13,025 bases of DNA from assembly GCA_030599705.1 (NCBI GenBank), contig JAUVNM010000018.1, positions 1-13,025 on the forward strand, given 5' to 3'. How positions within the stretch are numbered: position 1 is the first letter of the stretch; the number at the start of each line of letters is the position of its first letter. The translations under genes were made by a program, and so were the position numbers. Shown here piece after piece: positions 6,859 through 13,025 of this stretch. The DNA comes from Gammaproteobacteria bacterium (GTDB lineage Bacteria > Pseudomonadota > Gammaproteobacteria > UBA9214). The notes below the pieces were generated by a model that was not told the origin of the DNA, did no database searches, and saw nothing but the letters and a program-made list of their open reading frames with translations.

Positions 6859-6867
6859 ATCATACCA
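6859..6867 (-). promoter_or_regulatory. Putative extended -10 promoter of the TlpA-like gene and acyP
   Basis: On the minus strand TGGTATGAT contains a TG dinucleotide one base before TATGAT (5 of 6 to TATAAT). Transcription would start near 6852, about 37 bases before the ATG at 6815. No convincing -35 hexamer lies upstream, which is common when an extended -10 is used. The evidence is only motif and position. Confidence 0.35.
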
Positions 6868-6971
6868 TATTTTACCACCCACGATGAATGCGCCCGGTGC
6901 ATGCCTGCCGTGAATCAGGCTAAAATTGCAGTAAGACGGCGATAGATTTCATTTTCAACGGGCGTATTTGT

Positions 6972-8495
6972 ATGGAAAACATCATAAAAAAGCAGGATTT
7001 CATCGACAGCATCCGCGCTGCGCTGCAGTACATCTCCTATTATCATCCGCCGGATTTCATCCGTGCCATGACTGCGGCCTGGGAGCATGAGCAGTCCCCG
7101 GCGGCGCGCGATGCCATGGCGCAGATCCTGATCAACTCGCGGATGTGTGCCGAGGGAAAACGCCCCATCTGCCAGGACACCGGCATCGTCAACGTGTTCC
7201 TGACCATCGGCATGGATCTCCGCTGGGAGACGGACACCGGCATCGATGACATGGTGAATGCGGCAGTAAGTGCCGCGTATACCGACACCACCAACCCACT
7301 GCGCGGCTCGGTGGTCGCCGATCCGGCAGGTGAGCGGCGCAACACCGGGGACAACACCCCCGCCGTCATTCACAAGGATGTCGTCCCCGGGGACCGGCTC
7401 GAGGTGACCGTGGCGGCCAAGGGCGGCGGCTCGGAAAACAAGTCCCGCTTCGCCATCCTGAACCCCAGCGACAACATCACCGACTGGGTGCTGGAGCAAC
7501 TCCCGACCATGGGCGCCGGCTGGTGCCCGCCCGGCATCCTTGGCATCGGCATTGGCGGGACCGCGGAAAAGGCCATGCTGCTGGCCAAGGAAGCATTACT
7601 CGCCCCGATCGACATTCACGAACTGCAGCGCCGCGGACCATGCAACCGGGTGGAAGAGCTGCGCCTGGAGATCTATGACAAGGCAAATGCCCTCGGCATC
7701 GGTGCGCAGGGACTTGGCGGCCTGACCACCGTGCTGGACGTCAAGATCAGTGACTACCCCACGCATGCCGCCTCCAAGCCGGTCGCACTGATTCCAAACT
7801 GCGCCGCCACGCGGCATATTCACTTCACCCTCGACGGCAGCGGGCCGGCACAGCTCGAGCCGCCGTCCCTGGATGACTGGCCGGAGATCACCCGCGACAG
7901 TGGCAGCGCACACCGCGTCAACCTCGATACCCTGGATCGCGCCACCGTCGGGGAATGGCAACCGGGTGAAACCCTGCTGATCAGCGGCAGACTGCTCACC
8001 GGACGCGATGCCGCGCACCAGCGCATCATCGACCTGCTGGAACGCGGCGAGCCGTTACCGGAAGGACTCGATTTCAATGGCCGGTTTATCTACTACGTCG
8101 GACCGGTCGACCCGGTCGGCGACGAGGTCGTGGGCCCCGCCGGACCCACAACGGCCACGCGCATGGACAAGTTCACTGAACCCCTGCTGGAGAAGACCGG
8201 CCTGCTCGGTATGATCGGCAAGGCCGAACGCGGCCCAAAAACGGTGGAGACCATCGCGCGTTACGGGGCCGTGTACCTGATTGCGACCGGCGGCGCCGCC
8301 TACCTGGTCTCCAGGGCCATCCGCCGCGCCCGCGTGGTCGCCTTCCCGGAACTTGGCATGGAGGCCGTCTATGAATTCGAGGTCGAGGACATGCCCGTCA
8401 CGGTGGCCGTCGATGCCCACGGCCATTCCGTGCACGAGAGTGGCCCGCGGGAGTGGCGCATGCGTATTGGCAAGATCCCGGTGGTCAGCGCCTGA
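6972..8495 (+). CDS. fumA: Class I (iron-sulfur) fumarate hydratase
   Basis: Converts fumarate and malate in the citric acid cycle using an oxygen-sensitive [4Fe-4S] cluster. The single 507-residue chain contains both the alpha domain (about 1-285) and the beta domain (about 325-500) that are separate subunits in some anaerobes. The three expected cluster ligands are Cys67 (ICQDTG), Cys185 (GWCPPG) and Cys277 (PNCAATRH); their spacing of 118 and 92 fits known class I enzymes. Other family segments are GGGSENKSRF (151-160) and GIGIGGTAEK (191-200); in the beta domain, GPTTATRMDKF and ATGGAAYL. The ATG at 6972 has only a weak ribosome site. Whether it is named fumA or fumB is a convention here. 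It is unlinked to other cycle genes in this window. Confidence 0.95.
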   Translation: MENIIKKQDFIDSIRAALQYISYYHPPDFIRAMTAAWEHEQSPAARDAMAQILINSRMCAEGKRPICQDTGIVNVFLTIGMDLRWETDTGIDDMVNAAVSAAYTDTTNPLRGSVVADPAGERRNTGDNTPAVIHKDVVPGDRLEVTVAAKGGGSENKSRFAILNPSDNITDWVLEQLPTMGAGWCPPGILGIGIGGTAEKAMLLAKEALLAPIDIHELQRRGPCNRVEELRLEIYDKANALGIGAQGLGGLTTVLDVKISDYPTHAASKPVALIPNCAATRHIHFTLDGSGPAQLEPPSLDDWPEITRDSGSAHRVNLDTLDRATVGEWQPGETLLISGRLLTGRDAAHQRIIDLLERGEPLPEGLDFNGRFIYYVGPVDPVGDEVVGPAGPTTATRMDKFTEPLLEKTGLLGMIGKAERGPKTVETIARYGAVYLIATGGAAYLVSRAIRRARVVAFPELGMEAVYEFEVEDMPVTVAVDAHGHSVHESGPREWRMRIGKIPVVSA

Positions 8496-8520
8496 CGGGG
8501 CATGCCACACACGGGCAGGA

Positions 8521-8526
8521 TATAAT
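8521..8526 (+). promoter_or_regulatory. Consensus -10 hexamer upstream of arsC
   Basis: A perfect TATAAT lies between the fumarase stop and the arsC ATG. Transcription would begin near 8533, 27 bases before the ATG. No matching -35 element is present at 16-18 bases; CTGACG at 8492 is 23 bases away, too far. A weak promoter or one needing an activator is possible. Confidence 0.35.
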
Positions 8527-8559
8527 CACCCCCTATATGACTACCGGAACCTGACACCC

Positions 8560-8913
8560 ATGAGCGACGCCATCACCATCTACTATAACCCGCACTGCAG
8601 CAAGTCGCGGGCCACGCTGGAACTGCTGAAATCCGCAAACCGGGAACCCGAGGTTATTGAATACCTGAATACGCCGCCATCGGAAAAAACCCTGGAGTCG
8701 CTTCTCGACATGCTCGGCATGGAGCCGCGTGAGCTGATGCGCAAGCATGAGAAGGAATACGCCGCGGCCGGACTGGACAACCCGGGCCTGTCGCACGCCG
8801 AACTGATTGCGGCCATGATCCAGCACCCGCGCCTGATCGAACGCCCGATCGTGGTAACAGGCGGCAAGGCCGCCATCGGCCGGCCGCCGGAAAAAGTGCT
8901 GGATATTTTGTAA
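8560..8913 (+). CDS. arsC: ArsC-family (YfgD-like) glutaredoxin-dependent reductase
   Basis: A 117-residue member of the ArsC thioredoxin-fold family. The active-site loop is YYNPHCSKSRATL with Cys13. Arg61 (LMRKHE), Arg95 (ERPIVV) and Arg108 (IGRPPE) occupy the places of the catalytic Cys12, Arg60, Arg94 and Arg107 of plasmid ArsC, each shifted by one. The sequence resembles E. coli YfgD closely (NP-CSKSR, MLGM, ELMR, RPIVV, IGRPPE). Arsenate reduction is the family function, but chromosomal YfgD-type copies outside ars operons may have another thiol role; no arsR, arsB or acr3 is nearby. The linkage to wrbA, DUF2069 and hda is a conserved order in Pseudomonas-like genomes. The ATG at 8560 gives the usual start. 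Confidence 0.9.
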   Translation: MSDAITIYYNPHCSKSRATLELLKSANREPEVIEYLNTPPSEKTLESLLDMLGMEPRELMRKHEKEYAAAGLDNPGLSHAELIAAMIQHPRLIERPIVVTGGKAAIGRPPEKVLDIL

Positions 8914-8981
8914 CAGACAATTTCACCGCAGAGACGCAGAGAAAAAACATTTTGATAAGAAAGACTGGTATTTATATCGTC

Positions 8982-9001
8982 ATTCCCGCACAGGCGGGAA
9001 T
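8982..9001. repeat. Inner hairpin repeat, left copy
   Basis: ATTCCCGC, loop ACAG, GCGGGAAT: an 8-bp perfect stem. It is flanked on the left by CGTC and is the inverted partner of 9087-9106, where the loop is CTGC. Confidence 0.7.
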
Positions 9002-9086
9002 CCATGAACACCTTATTCAAGTTTCATCCGATTCTGTGTCGGCAACCTTTAATACCTTCAGTAATGATTAGCGCTTGTGTTAATAG

Positions 9087-9106
9087 ATTCCCGCCTGCGC
9101 GGGAAT
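9087..9106. repeat. Inner hairpin repeat, right copy
   Basis: ATTCCCGC, loop CTGC, GCGGGAAT, followed by GACGACA. A partial third copy of the right flank, GGGATGACGACA, is at 9119-9130, a direct repeat of GGGAATGACGACA at 9101-9113 with one base missing. Confidence 0.7.
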
Positions 9107-9217
9107 GACGACAGTATCGGGATGACGACAAGTCTAATTCTGTTTTTTGTTGTTTTTCTCTGCGCCCTCTGCGTCTCTGCGGTAAACTTATTCATCACTA
9201 ACTAACCAAACTGACCC

Positions 9218-9823
9218 ATGCACGAAATCCTCGTCCTGTATTACAGCCGTTACGGCGCCACGGAGAAAATGGCGCAACGCATTGCCCACGGCATCGAGGA
9301 AGTCAGCGGTTGCCAGGCGCGGTTGCGCACCGTACCGCCGGTCTCGACGGTGTGCGCAGCGACGCAAGACAGCATCCCCGCGGAAGGCGCACCCTATGCC
9401 ACGCTGGACGACCTGAGCGAATGCGCCGGCCTTGCCCTTGGCAGCCCGACGCGCTTCGGCAATATGGCGGCCCCGCTGAAGTGCTTTATCGATTCCACCA
9501 GCAGCCTGTGGCTCGCAGGTAGCCTGGCCGGCAAACCCGCGGCGGTATTCACCTCGACATCCAGCCTGCACGGCGGCCAGGAATCCACGCTGCTGTCGAT
9601 GATGCTGCCGCTGCTGCATCACGGCATGCTGATCGTCGGCCTGCCCTATACCGAAACCGATCTCATCAAGACCACGACCGGCGGCACACCGTACGGACCC
9701 AGTCACACGGCCGGCGCCGACAGCAAGCGGCCGTTGAGTGAGGAAGAAAAAAACCTGTGCCGCGCCCTCGGCAGGCGCCTGGCGGAGACGGCACTCAAGC
9801 TGCAGGAAACGCAGGTCAAATAA
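9218..9823 (+). CDS. wrbA: NAD(P)H:quinone oxidoreductase WrbA
   Basis: A 201-residue flavodoxin-like FMN protein that reduces quinones by two electrons, thought to limit oxidative stress. The FMN phosphate loop is YYSRYGATEKMA (8-19). Two further FMN contacts are GSPTRFGNMAAPLK (75-88) and TSSLHGGQE (114-122), followed by the WrbA-specific GGTPYGPSH (155-163). Length is normal. The ATG at 9218 matches the family start, but there is no Shine-Dalgarno sequence: the 34 bases before it, up to the repeat edge, are AT- and C-rich. If the repeat at 8925-9183 were absent, arsC and wrbA would be 45 bases apart, so the repeat may have been inserted in an older operon. DUF2069 follows 43 bases later. 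Confidence 0.95.
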   Translation: MHEILVLYYSRYGATEKMAQRIAHGIEEVSGCQARLRTVPPVSTVCAATQDSIPAEGAPYATLDDLSECAGLALGSPTRFGNMAAPLKCFIDSTSSLWLAGSLAGKPAAVFTSTSSLHGGQESTLLSMMLPLLHHGMLIVGLPYTETDLIKTTTGGTPYGPSHTAGADSKRPLSEEEKNLCRALGRRLAETALKLQETQVK

Positions 9824-9854
9824 CGATAATATTCATATAGTTATATTAACTCTT

Positions 9855-9860
9855 GGGGAG
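9855..9860 (+). promoter_or_regulatory. Strong ribosome binding site of the DUF2069 gene
   Basis: GGGGAG lies six bases before the ATG at 9867 and fixes that start; the frame is open further upstream to 9738 inside wrbA. The 43-base gap before it is strongly AT-rich (ATAATATTCATATAGTTATATT), unlike the surroundings, and could hold a promoter, but no good -35/-10 pair stands out. Confidence 0.7.
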
Positions 9861-9866
9861 ATTTAT

Positions 9867-10223
9867 ATGTGTTGTCGCCGCGGCTGGTACCTGTTCACCC
9901 TCACCGGGTATTTCGGCACCTTTGCCCTGCTGGTGGCCTGGTATACCGTGCTCGCCCCGTCACCGCACTTCCCGGTTTCACTGGTCCTGCTGGTGCTGGG
10001 CACACCCCTGCTGTTCCCGCTGCGCGGCCTGTTGCACGGCCGTAATTACACCTTTTCCTGGAGCTGCTTCCTCGCCCTGCTGTATTTCATCCACGGCGTG
10101 GTGGAAGCCGTACATTCGGACACCACGCGTCTATACGGTCTGCTGGAAATCGTTTTCACCACCATGTGGTTTGGCGGCGCCATTATGTTTGTGCGGGTGG
10201 GCCGCGAAATGGAAGACCGGTGA
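9867..10223 (+). CDS. DUF2069 family inner-membrane protein
   Basis: A 118-residue integral membrane protein of unknown function. Four hydrophobic segments lie at about 8-28, 36-54, 64-80 and 88-109. The conserved DUF2069 stretch is visible as PLRGLLHGRNYTFSW (51-65), then LLYFIHGVVEAV (71-82). The N-terminus MCCRRGWY has two Cys and two Arg, so the N-terminus is probably cytoplasmic by the positive-inside rule. The chosen ATG has GGGGAG six bases upstream. The gene sits between wrbA and hda as in Pseudomonas-like genomes. Its stop codon overlaps the GTG of the next small gene, which suggests coupled translation and perhaps a shared role. No function can be assigned. Confidence 0.85.
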   Translation: MCCRRGWYLFTLTGYFGTFALLVAWYTVLAPSPHFPVSLVLLVLGTPLLFPLRGLLHGRNYTFSWSCFLALLYFIHGVVEAVHSDTTRLYGLLEIVFTTMWFGGAIMFVRVGREMEDR

Positions 10224-10450
10224 AACACAAAACGGTCTATGCATTGTGCGTCTCCATCATGGTGCTGACGGGGCTGGTCGTGGTGTCCCTTACCCTGGTA
10301 TCCATGGAACAACAGGATACCCGTCTGTTGCGGCAACAGCTGGCGCAACTCAAGCAGGAAAACACCGCACTCAAGGCACAACTCCGGCAGTTCACGCACG
10401 ACAGGCCGTTGTGTAAACCGGATGAAGCGCAGCGTCATCCGGGCTATTAA
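10220..10450 (+). CDS. Small single-helix coiled-coil membrane protein, unrecognised
   Basis: A 76-residue protein with a GTG start that overlaps the DUF2069 stop (GTGA), with GGAAG four bases upstream of the GTG. It begins MKHKTVYALCVSIMVLTGLV: a short basic N-terminus, then a membrane helix at about 7-27. Residues 35-59 (LRQQLAQLKQENTALKAQLRQ) form an obvious coiled coil with heptad leucines, expected in the periplasm. This shape resembles FtsB/FtsL-like bitopic proteins, but I see no signature of those families. The last nine to ten residues (PDEAQRHPG) are encoded by a hairpin repeat at 10418-10442, so the original C-terminus may have been replaced. I do not recognise the family. Gene reality is supported by overlap, ribosome site and structure. 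Confidence 0.65.
   Translation: MKHKTVYALCVSIMVLTGLVVVSLTLVSMEQQDTRLLRQQLAQLKQENTALKAQLRQFTHDRPLCKPDEAQRHPGY
10418..10442. repeat. Hairpin repeat that encodes the end of the small gene
   Basis: CCGGATGA, nine-base loop AGCGCAGCG, TCATCCGG: a perfect 8-bp stem. The motif resembles a dispersed CCGGATGA/TCATCCGG repeat that I recall from many proteobacterial genomes. It overlaps the last codons of the preceding gene. Confidence 0.6.
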
Positions 10451-10453
10451 TTA

Positions 10454-10536
10454 TTGGGTTGGGCTGAGCATGCGAAACCCAACAAAGCATGGTCATACGG
10501 CGCAAAACGTTGGGCTTCACTCCGTTCAGCCCAACC
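10454..10536. terminator. Hairpin repeat pair between convergent operons, possible bidirectional terminator
   Basis: Two local stems are present: TTGGGTT/AACCCAA (10454-10460 with 10476-10482) and GTTGGGCT/AGCCCAAC (10509-10516 with 10528-10535). In addition GGTTGGGCTGA (10457-10467) pairs exactly with TCAGCCCAACC (10526-10536) to give an 11-bp long-range stem. The block ends inside the hda stop codon, so it lies between the tail-to-tail plus and minus genes. T runs are absent, so intrinsic termination is not certain; the repeat resembles GTTGGGTT-type dispersed elements that are common between genes. Confidence 0.5.
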
Positions 10537-11234
10537 TACGCGAGATCCAGCACTGCCTTGACGAACGGGATGGTCAGGCGCCGCTGTTCCACCATGGATG
10601 CGGCATCCAGCCGGTCGAGCAGTGCAAAAACCGATGGCAGGTCGCGCGGCACGCGTTTCAGTAAAAAAGCCGCCGTCTCTTCAGGCAACTCCAGCCCGCG
10701 GCCTTGCGCCTGGCGCATCAGTGCTGCCTGCATCGAATCCTCATCGATTGGCTTAAGGACATAGCTCACACCCCAACACAACCGCGACACCAGGTCCGGG
10801 AGTACTATTCCAATCCTGTCTGCACGGCCGGAACCGGTCAGCAGCATGCGGCCACCGGCAGTTCGCATCCGGTTAAACAGGTGAAACAGCCCGGTTTCCC
10901 AGTCCGGTAACCCGGCAATGGCATCCACATCATCTACACAGACCAGCTGCATCTCCTCCATGCCCTCAAGCAGGTCCGACGACAGGGTTGTCAATTCATG
11001 CAGCGGCAGATAGATCGCAGCCTGTTCAAGCCGGGCCGCCTCGTGACACGCGGCCTGCAGCAAGTGGGTTTTTCCGAGACCGGCGGTACCGGACAGGAAC
11101 ACCAGCGGTTCGCCCTCCCCGGTTGCCGCCAACTGCAGGCAGCGGACTGCCTCGGTATTGGGTCCGTCAAAAAAGCTGGTGAAGCGTGCACTGTCACGCA
11201 GTGAAAGACCGAGGGGCAACTGGGGGTTGTTCAT
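10536..11234 (-). CDS. hda: DnaA regulatory inactivator Hda
   Basis: A 232-residue AAA+ protein that, together with the DNA-loaded sliding clamp, stimulates ATP hydrolysis by DnaA after initiation. The N-terminal clamp-binding motif is QLPLGL (5-10). Walker A is GTAGLGKTH (49-57) and Walker B is LVCVDD (97-102). Sensor 1 is near LLTGSGR (131-137), the arginine finger region is SRLCWG (Arg151), and sensor 2 is near PRDLPSVFALLDRLD (Arg197). It lacks the DnaA DNA-binding domain, as expected. The ATG at 11234 has no clear Shine-Dalgarno sequence. It is the last gene of the DUF2066-phosphatidyltransferase-hda run, 81 bases after its neighbour. The stop lies in the repeat block shared with the convergent genes. 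Confidence 0.95.
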   Translation of the reverse strand: MNNPQLPLGLSLRDSARFTSFFDGPNTEAVRCLQLAATGEGEPLVFLSGTAGLGKTHLLQAACHEAARLEQAAIYLPLHELTTLSSDLLEGMEEMQLVCVDDVDAIAGLPDWETGLFHLFNRMRTAGGRMLLTGSGRADRIGIVLPDLVSRLCWGVSYVLKPIDEDSMQAALMRQAQGRGLELPEETAAFLLKRVPRDLPSVFALLDRLDAASMVEQRRLTIPFVKAVLDLA

Positions 11235-11274
11235 TAGAAAGTATTCGATAACACCGGTTAGTCAGGAATAGCTT

Positions 11275-11287
11275 GCCGGATTCCGGC
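11275..11287. repeat. Short palindrome between the phosphatidyltransferase and hda
   Basis: GCCGGA-T-TCCGGC can form a 5-bp hairpin with an ATT loop in the 81-base gap. There is no T run next to it. It may be an operator or an mRNA structure; there is no strong reason to pick one. Confidence 0.3.
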
Positions 11288-11315
11288 CAGCGGCCGCCAT
11301 TCGGGCTACAGCTGA

Positions 11316-11867
11316 TCAGGGTGTACGTCTGAACCAGGCACGCCGGCCCCAGGTCCACACATAGCCCAGGCCGCTCCACACGATGGTGATCAGTACGCTG
11401 AAAATCAGTGCATCTATCCAGAGCGCCGGCAGGGCATATACGGCATGACTGAACATCACCGACAGCACCAGCAGGATTTGCGCCAGCGTGTTCAGCTTGC
11501 TGACAATACTCGGGTCGACCTCCACCAGTTCAATGCGCGCATTGTAGATAATGGCGCCGGTCACGATGACCAGGTCGCGCAGGATCACCAGCCCGACCAG
11601 CCAGTACGGCAGCAGGCCGAGCCAGCCAAGGGTGAGAAAACTGGAGACCATCAGCAGTTTGTCGGCCAGCGGGTCCATCAGCGCCCCCACCCGGCTGGTC
11701 CAGTGGTAGCGCCGTGCCAGGAACCCGTCCAGCGCATCGGAAAAACCCGCAATCGCGAACACGATCAGGGCCGGTCCGAACTTGTGATTCAGCATATAAA
11801 AGACCACCGGCGGCACCAGCAGGAAGCGGAAGACCGTCAGGATATTGGGAAGATCGCTGCGTTTCAC
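11316..11867 (-). CDS. CDP-alcohol phosphatidyltransferase family membrane enzyme
   Basis: A 183-residue membrane enzyme that transfers a phosphatidyl group from a CDP-diacylglycerol donor to an alcohol. The complete family signature is present: D44-x2-D47-G48-x2-A51-R52, then G61-x3-D65-x3-D69 (SDALDGFLARR, then GALMDPLADK), whose four Asp bind metal. Membrane segments flank it throughout the chain. The start MKRSDLPNILTVFRFLLVP is PgsA-like, so phosphatidylglycerophosphate synthesis is a reasonable guess, but the acceptor alcohol cannot be told and many genomes have the main pgsA elsewhere. The GTG at 11867 overlaps the DUF2066 stop by four bases (GTGA), a sign of translational coupling. 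Confidence 0.88.
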   Translation of the reverse strand: MKRSDLPNILTVFRFLLVPPVVFYMLNHKFGPALIVFAIAGFSDALDGFLARRYHWTSRVGALMDPLADKLLMVSSFLTLGWLGLLPYWLVGLVILRDLVIVTGAIIYNARIELVEVDPSIVSKLNTLAQILLVLSVMFSHAVYALPALWIDALIFSVLITIVWSGLGYVWTWGRRAWFRRTP

Positions 11868-12922
11868 TGGCGGATCCGGTAGACACCCGGCGACTCTGCC
11901 GCGGCAGGCTCCAGCACGGTACCGATGATGATGGTTTGCGTGAGCCCCTGCAGGGACCCGTTAAGCTGCACGGCATAGTCCACGGAAGTCCCGGTCACCG
12001 CTACGACCTGCAATTGCCGGACGGCCGTCAGTGACGCCAGGTAATCCGTTACCCTGGCGTAGGCTGCCAGGGTACTGATGTCCTCGACGCTTACATTGAC
12101 CCGGTTGCCGACCGTGCCCGAATCCGTTACCGCAAGACGCGACGCCAGGTTGTCTGCCACGTTATCGATCCCTGCCCGGGCCACTCCCGCCAGCTGGCTG
12201 TCGGTATCCGACCAGGCGGTTGTATTGCCGGCAACGCGCAGGCTCCAGCGCGCCACCCAGCTGCCCGACGGGCTGAGATTCAGACGCCCGATCAGTATTG
12301 CCTGCGGGTCATAACGATCTGACGCCTGCAGCACACGCTCGAAGAAACCACCCCAGATATCACTGAAACGCACCTGCGCCTGGTCCTCCAGGTCCATCAA
12401 CGGGAACAGCAAGGGGACACCCCGCTGCCTGGCCGCCTGCCGAACCTGCTGATAGGCGACCGAGTCATCCTGTGACGACAGGATATAGCGCCGCCCGCGT
12501 TCTTCAACCGCCAGCCACACCAGGGTATCGGGCCGCTCCGCGCCCCCCCAGTAGGCAACACCGTGCTCACGCAGCGCCTGGCGAATGCCGTCCCCGTCAA
12601 AGCGTACCCGCAGCATCAGCTGGGGCGGCGTACTTTCAGGCACGGTGAAATAACGGTATTGCTGGACAAACCGGGAGGCGTCTTCCAGTAACGGACGCAC
12701 CCGGCCGGAATGCAGTAATTCACGCTGGCCGGTCACCCGCACCAGGACTTCCGACAATGCCTGTTGCATGGCCGCCTTGCGTTCTGCCGGCTGCTGACTG
12801 GTGACCGGCACCTCGGCCTCGAACAGGTCCTGCCCACCGATCGCATGACCCGGTAGCGGCGCCAGCCACAGTAACCCGGCTGCCAGCAGAAACCGGACCC
12901 CCTGTTGAATATTCCCGTGCAT
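11864..12922 (-). CDS. DUF2066 domain exported protein
   Basis: A 352-residue exported protein of unknown function. The ATG at 12922 begins a signal peptide, MHGNIQQGVRFLLAAGLLWL, with cleavage expected after PGHA (Ala27). The mature N-terminus has LFEAEVPVTSQQPAERKAAM and LSEVLVRVTGQRELL, the conserved start of DUF2066. The frame is open further upstream to a TTG at 12973, but that would bury the signal peptide behind 17 residues. The ribosome site is weak (GGAC, 12 bases away). It is the first gene of the minus run into the phosphatidyltransferase and hda. In Pseudomonas-like genomes this gene neighbours purM; no purM sequence is visible to the right edge. Function cannot be assigned. Confidence 0.85.
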   Translation of the reverse strand: MHGNIQQGVRFLLAAGLLWLAPLPGHAIGGQDLFEAEVPVTSQQPAERKAAMQQALSEVLVRVTGQRELLHSGRVRPLLEDASRFVQQYRYFTVPESTPPQLMLRVRFDGDGIRQALREHGVAYWGGAERPDTLVWLAVEERGRRYILSSQDDSVAYQQVRQAARQRGVPLLFPLMDLEDQAQVRFSDIWGGFFERVLQASDRYDPQAILIGRLNLSPSGSWVARWSLRVAGNTTAWSDTDSQLAGVARAGIDNVADNLASRLAVTDSGTVGNRVNVSVEDISTLAAYARVTDYLASLTAVRQLQVVAVTGTSVDYAVQLNGSLQGLTQTIIIGTVLEPAAAESPGVYRIRQ

Positions 12923-13025
12923 GTAATGAAAGCGTCCATCCTCTGAAACGGTGGACAAGCATACGGGTATCAACAGATTTTGGCCATATCAGCCCAATCG
13001 CAGATCACGCCAGAGTCCCGGTACC

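Larger units (their letters stand above)
8925..9183. repeat. 259-bp nested inverted-repeat element between arsC and wrbA
   Basis: The outer ends are a perfect 17-bp inverted repeat: ACCGCAGAGACGCAGAG at 8925-8941 and its reverse complement at 9167-9183. The right end carries one more CGCAGAG-type unit (9158-9166) than the left. Inside are two 25-base copies of an ATTCCCGC/GCGGGAAT hairpin repeat at 8978-9002 and 9086-9110, inverted to each other with one mismatch. No open reading frame of note and no clear target-site duplication is visible. Both repeat types resemble short dispersed repeats that I recall from many proteobacterial intergenic regions. The 304-base gap holds nothing else. It may be a non-autonomous mobile element or two insertions, one inside the other. 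Confidence 0.75.

Noticed and set aside
8560..8913. Arsenic resistance operon
   Set aside because: Catalytic residues are conserved, but no arsR, arsB, acr3 or arsA neighbours exist and the gene order is the housekeeping YfgD-type context.
8914..9217. CRISPR array in the repeat-rich gap
   Set aside because: The repeats are inverted, only two copies of each kind, and no regular spacers or cas genes are present.
10220..10450. FtsB or FtsL for the small coiled-coil protein
   Set aside because: Topology is similar, but the conserved residues of those families and their usual neighbours are missing.
12923..13025. Start of purM or the end of another gene at the right edge
   Set aside because: Open frames here are too short and match nothing that I recognise; no PurR-like box was seen.
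1..13025. Defence island, prophage or novel multi-gene system
   Set aside because: Nearly all genes belong to conserved core families in known order; base composition and codon use look even by eye, apart from small AT-rich gaps.

Overview
This window looks like ordinary chromosome from a GC-rich gammaproteobacterium, probably one outside the Enterobacterales and close in gene order to Pseudomonas or the Chromatiales. The inference rests on two gene blocks with familiar order, the extracytoplasmic sigma-E block with divergent nadB and the arsC-wrbA-DUF2069-hda-DUF2066 block, and on protein motifs that are close to E. coli/Pseudomonas versions. Genus cannot be told from the sequence alone. No tRNA, rRNA, CRISPR array, transposase, phage or plasmid gene is present.

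Region 1 (1-4182, all minus strand) is the envelope-stress operon in the order rpoE, rseA, rseB, rseC, mucD (degP/htrA-type), then the first 25 residues of a glutaredoxin-like protein that runs off the left edge. RpoE is the sigma factor, RseA the membrane anti-sigma factor, RseB its periplasmic co-regulator, RseC an inner-membrane Cys-motif protein, and MucD the periplasmic protease/chaperone.

Region 2 (4183-4365) is the divergent control region between rpoE and nadB. It holds a sigma70-like and a sigma-E-like promoter for rpoE, a 14-bp perfect palindrome at the sigma70 -10 element, and a perfect 13-bp GC-only hairpin just upstream of nadB.

Region 3 (4366-8913) carries nadB (L-aspartate oxidase, plus), then on the minus strand a TlpA-like thiol-disulfide protein with acylphosphatase downstream (acyP overlaps the nadB 3' end tail-to-tail), then on the plus strand a class I [4Fe-4S] fumarase and a YfgD-type ArsC.

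Region 4 (8914-9217) is a 304-base gap filled by two nested inverted repeats, between arsC and wrbA.

Region 5 (9218-10450, plus) is wrbA, a DUF2069 four-helix membrane protein, and a small unrecognised one-helix/coiled-coil membrane protein coupled to it by a GTGA overlap. A stack of hairpin repeats (10418-10536) forms the 3' end of this small gene and separates it from the convergent genes.

Region 6 (10536-12922, minus) is DUF2066, a CDP-alcohol phosphatidyltransferase and hda (DnaA inactivator), transcribed in that order. The last ~100 bases hold no gene I can support.

Most of the window is conserved housekeeping sequence. I did not find a convincing new multi-gene system; the parts most worth a second look are the repeat structures, the rpoE/nadB control region and the small gene with a repeat-encoded tail.
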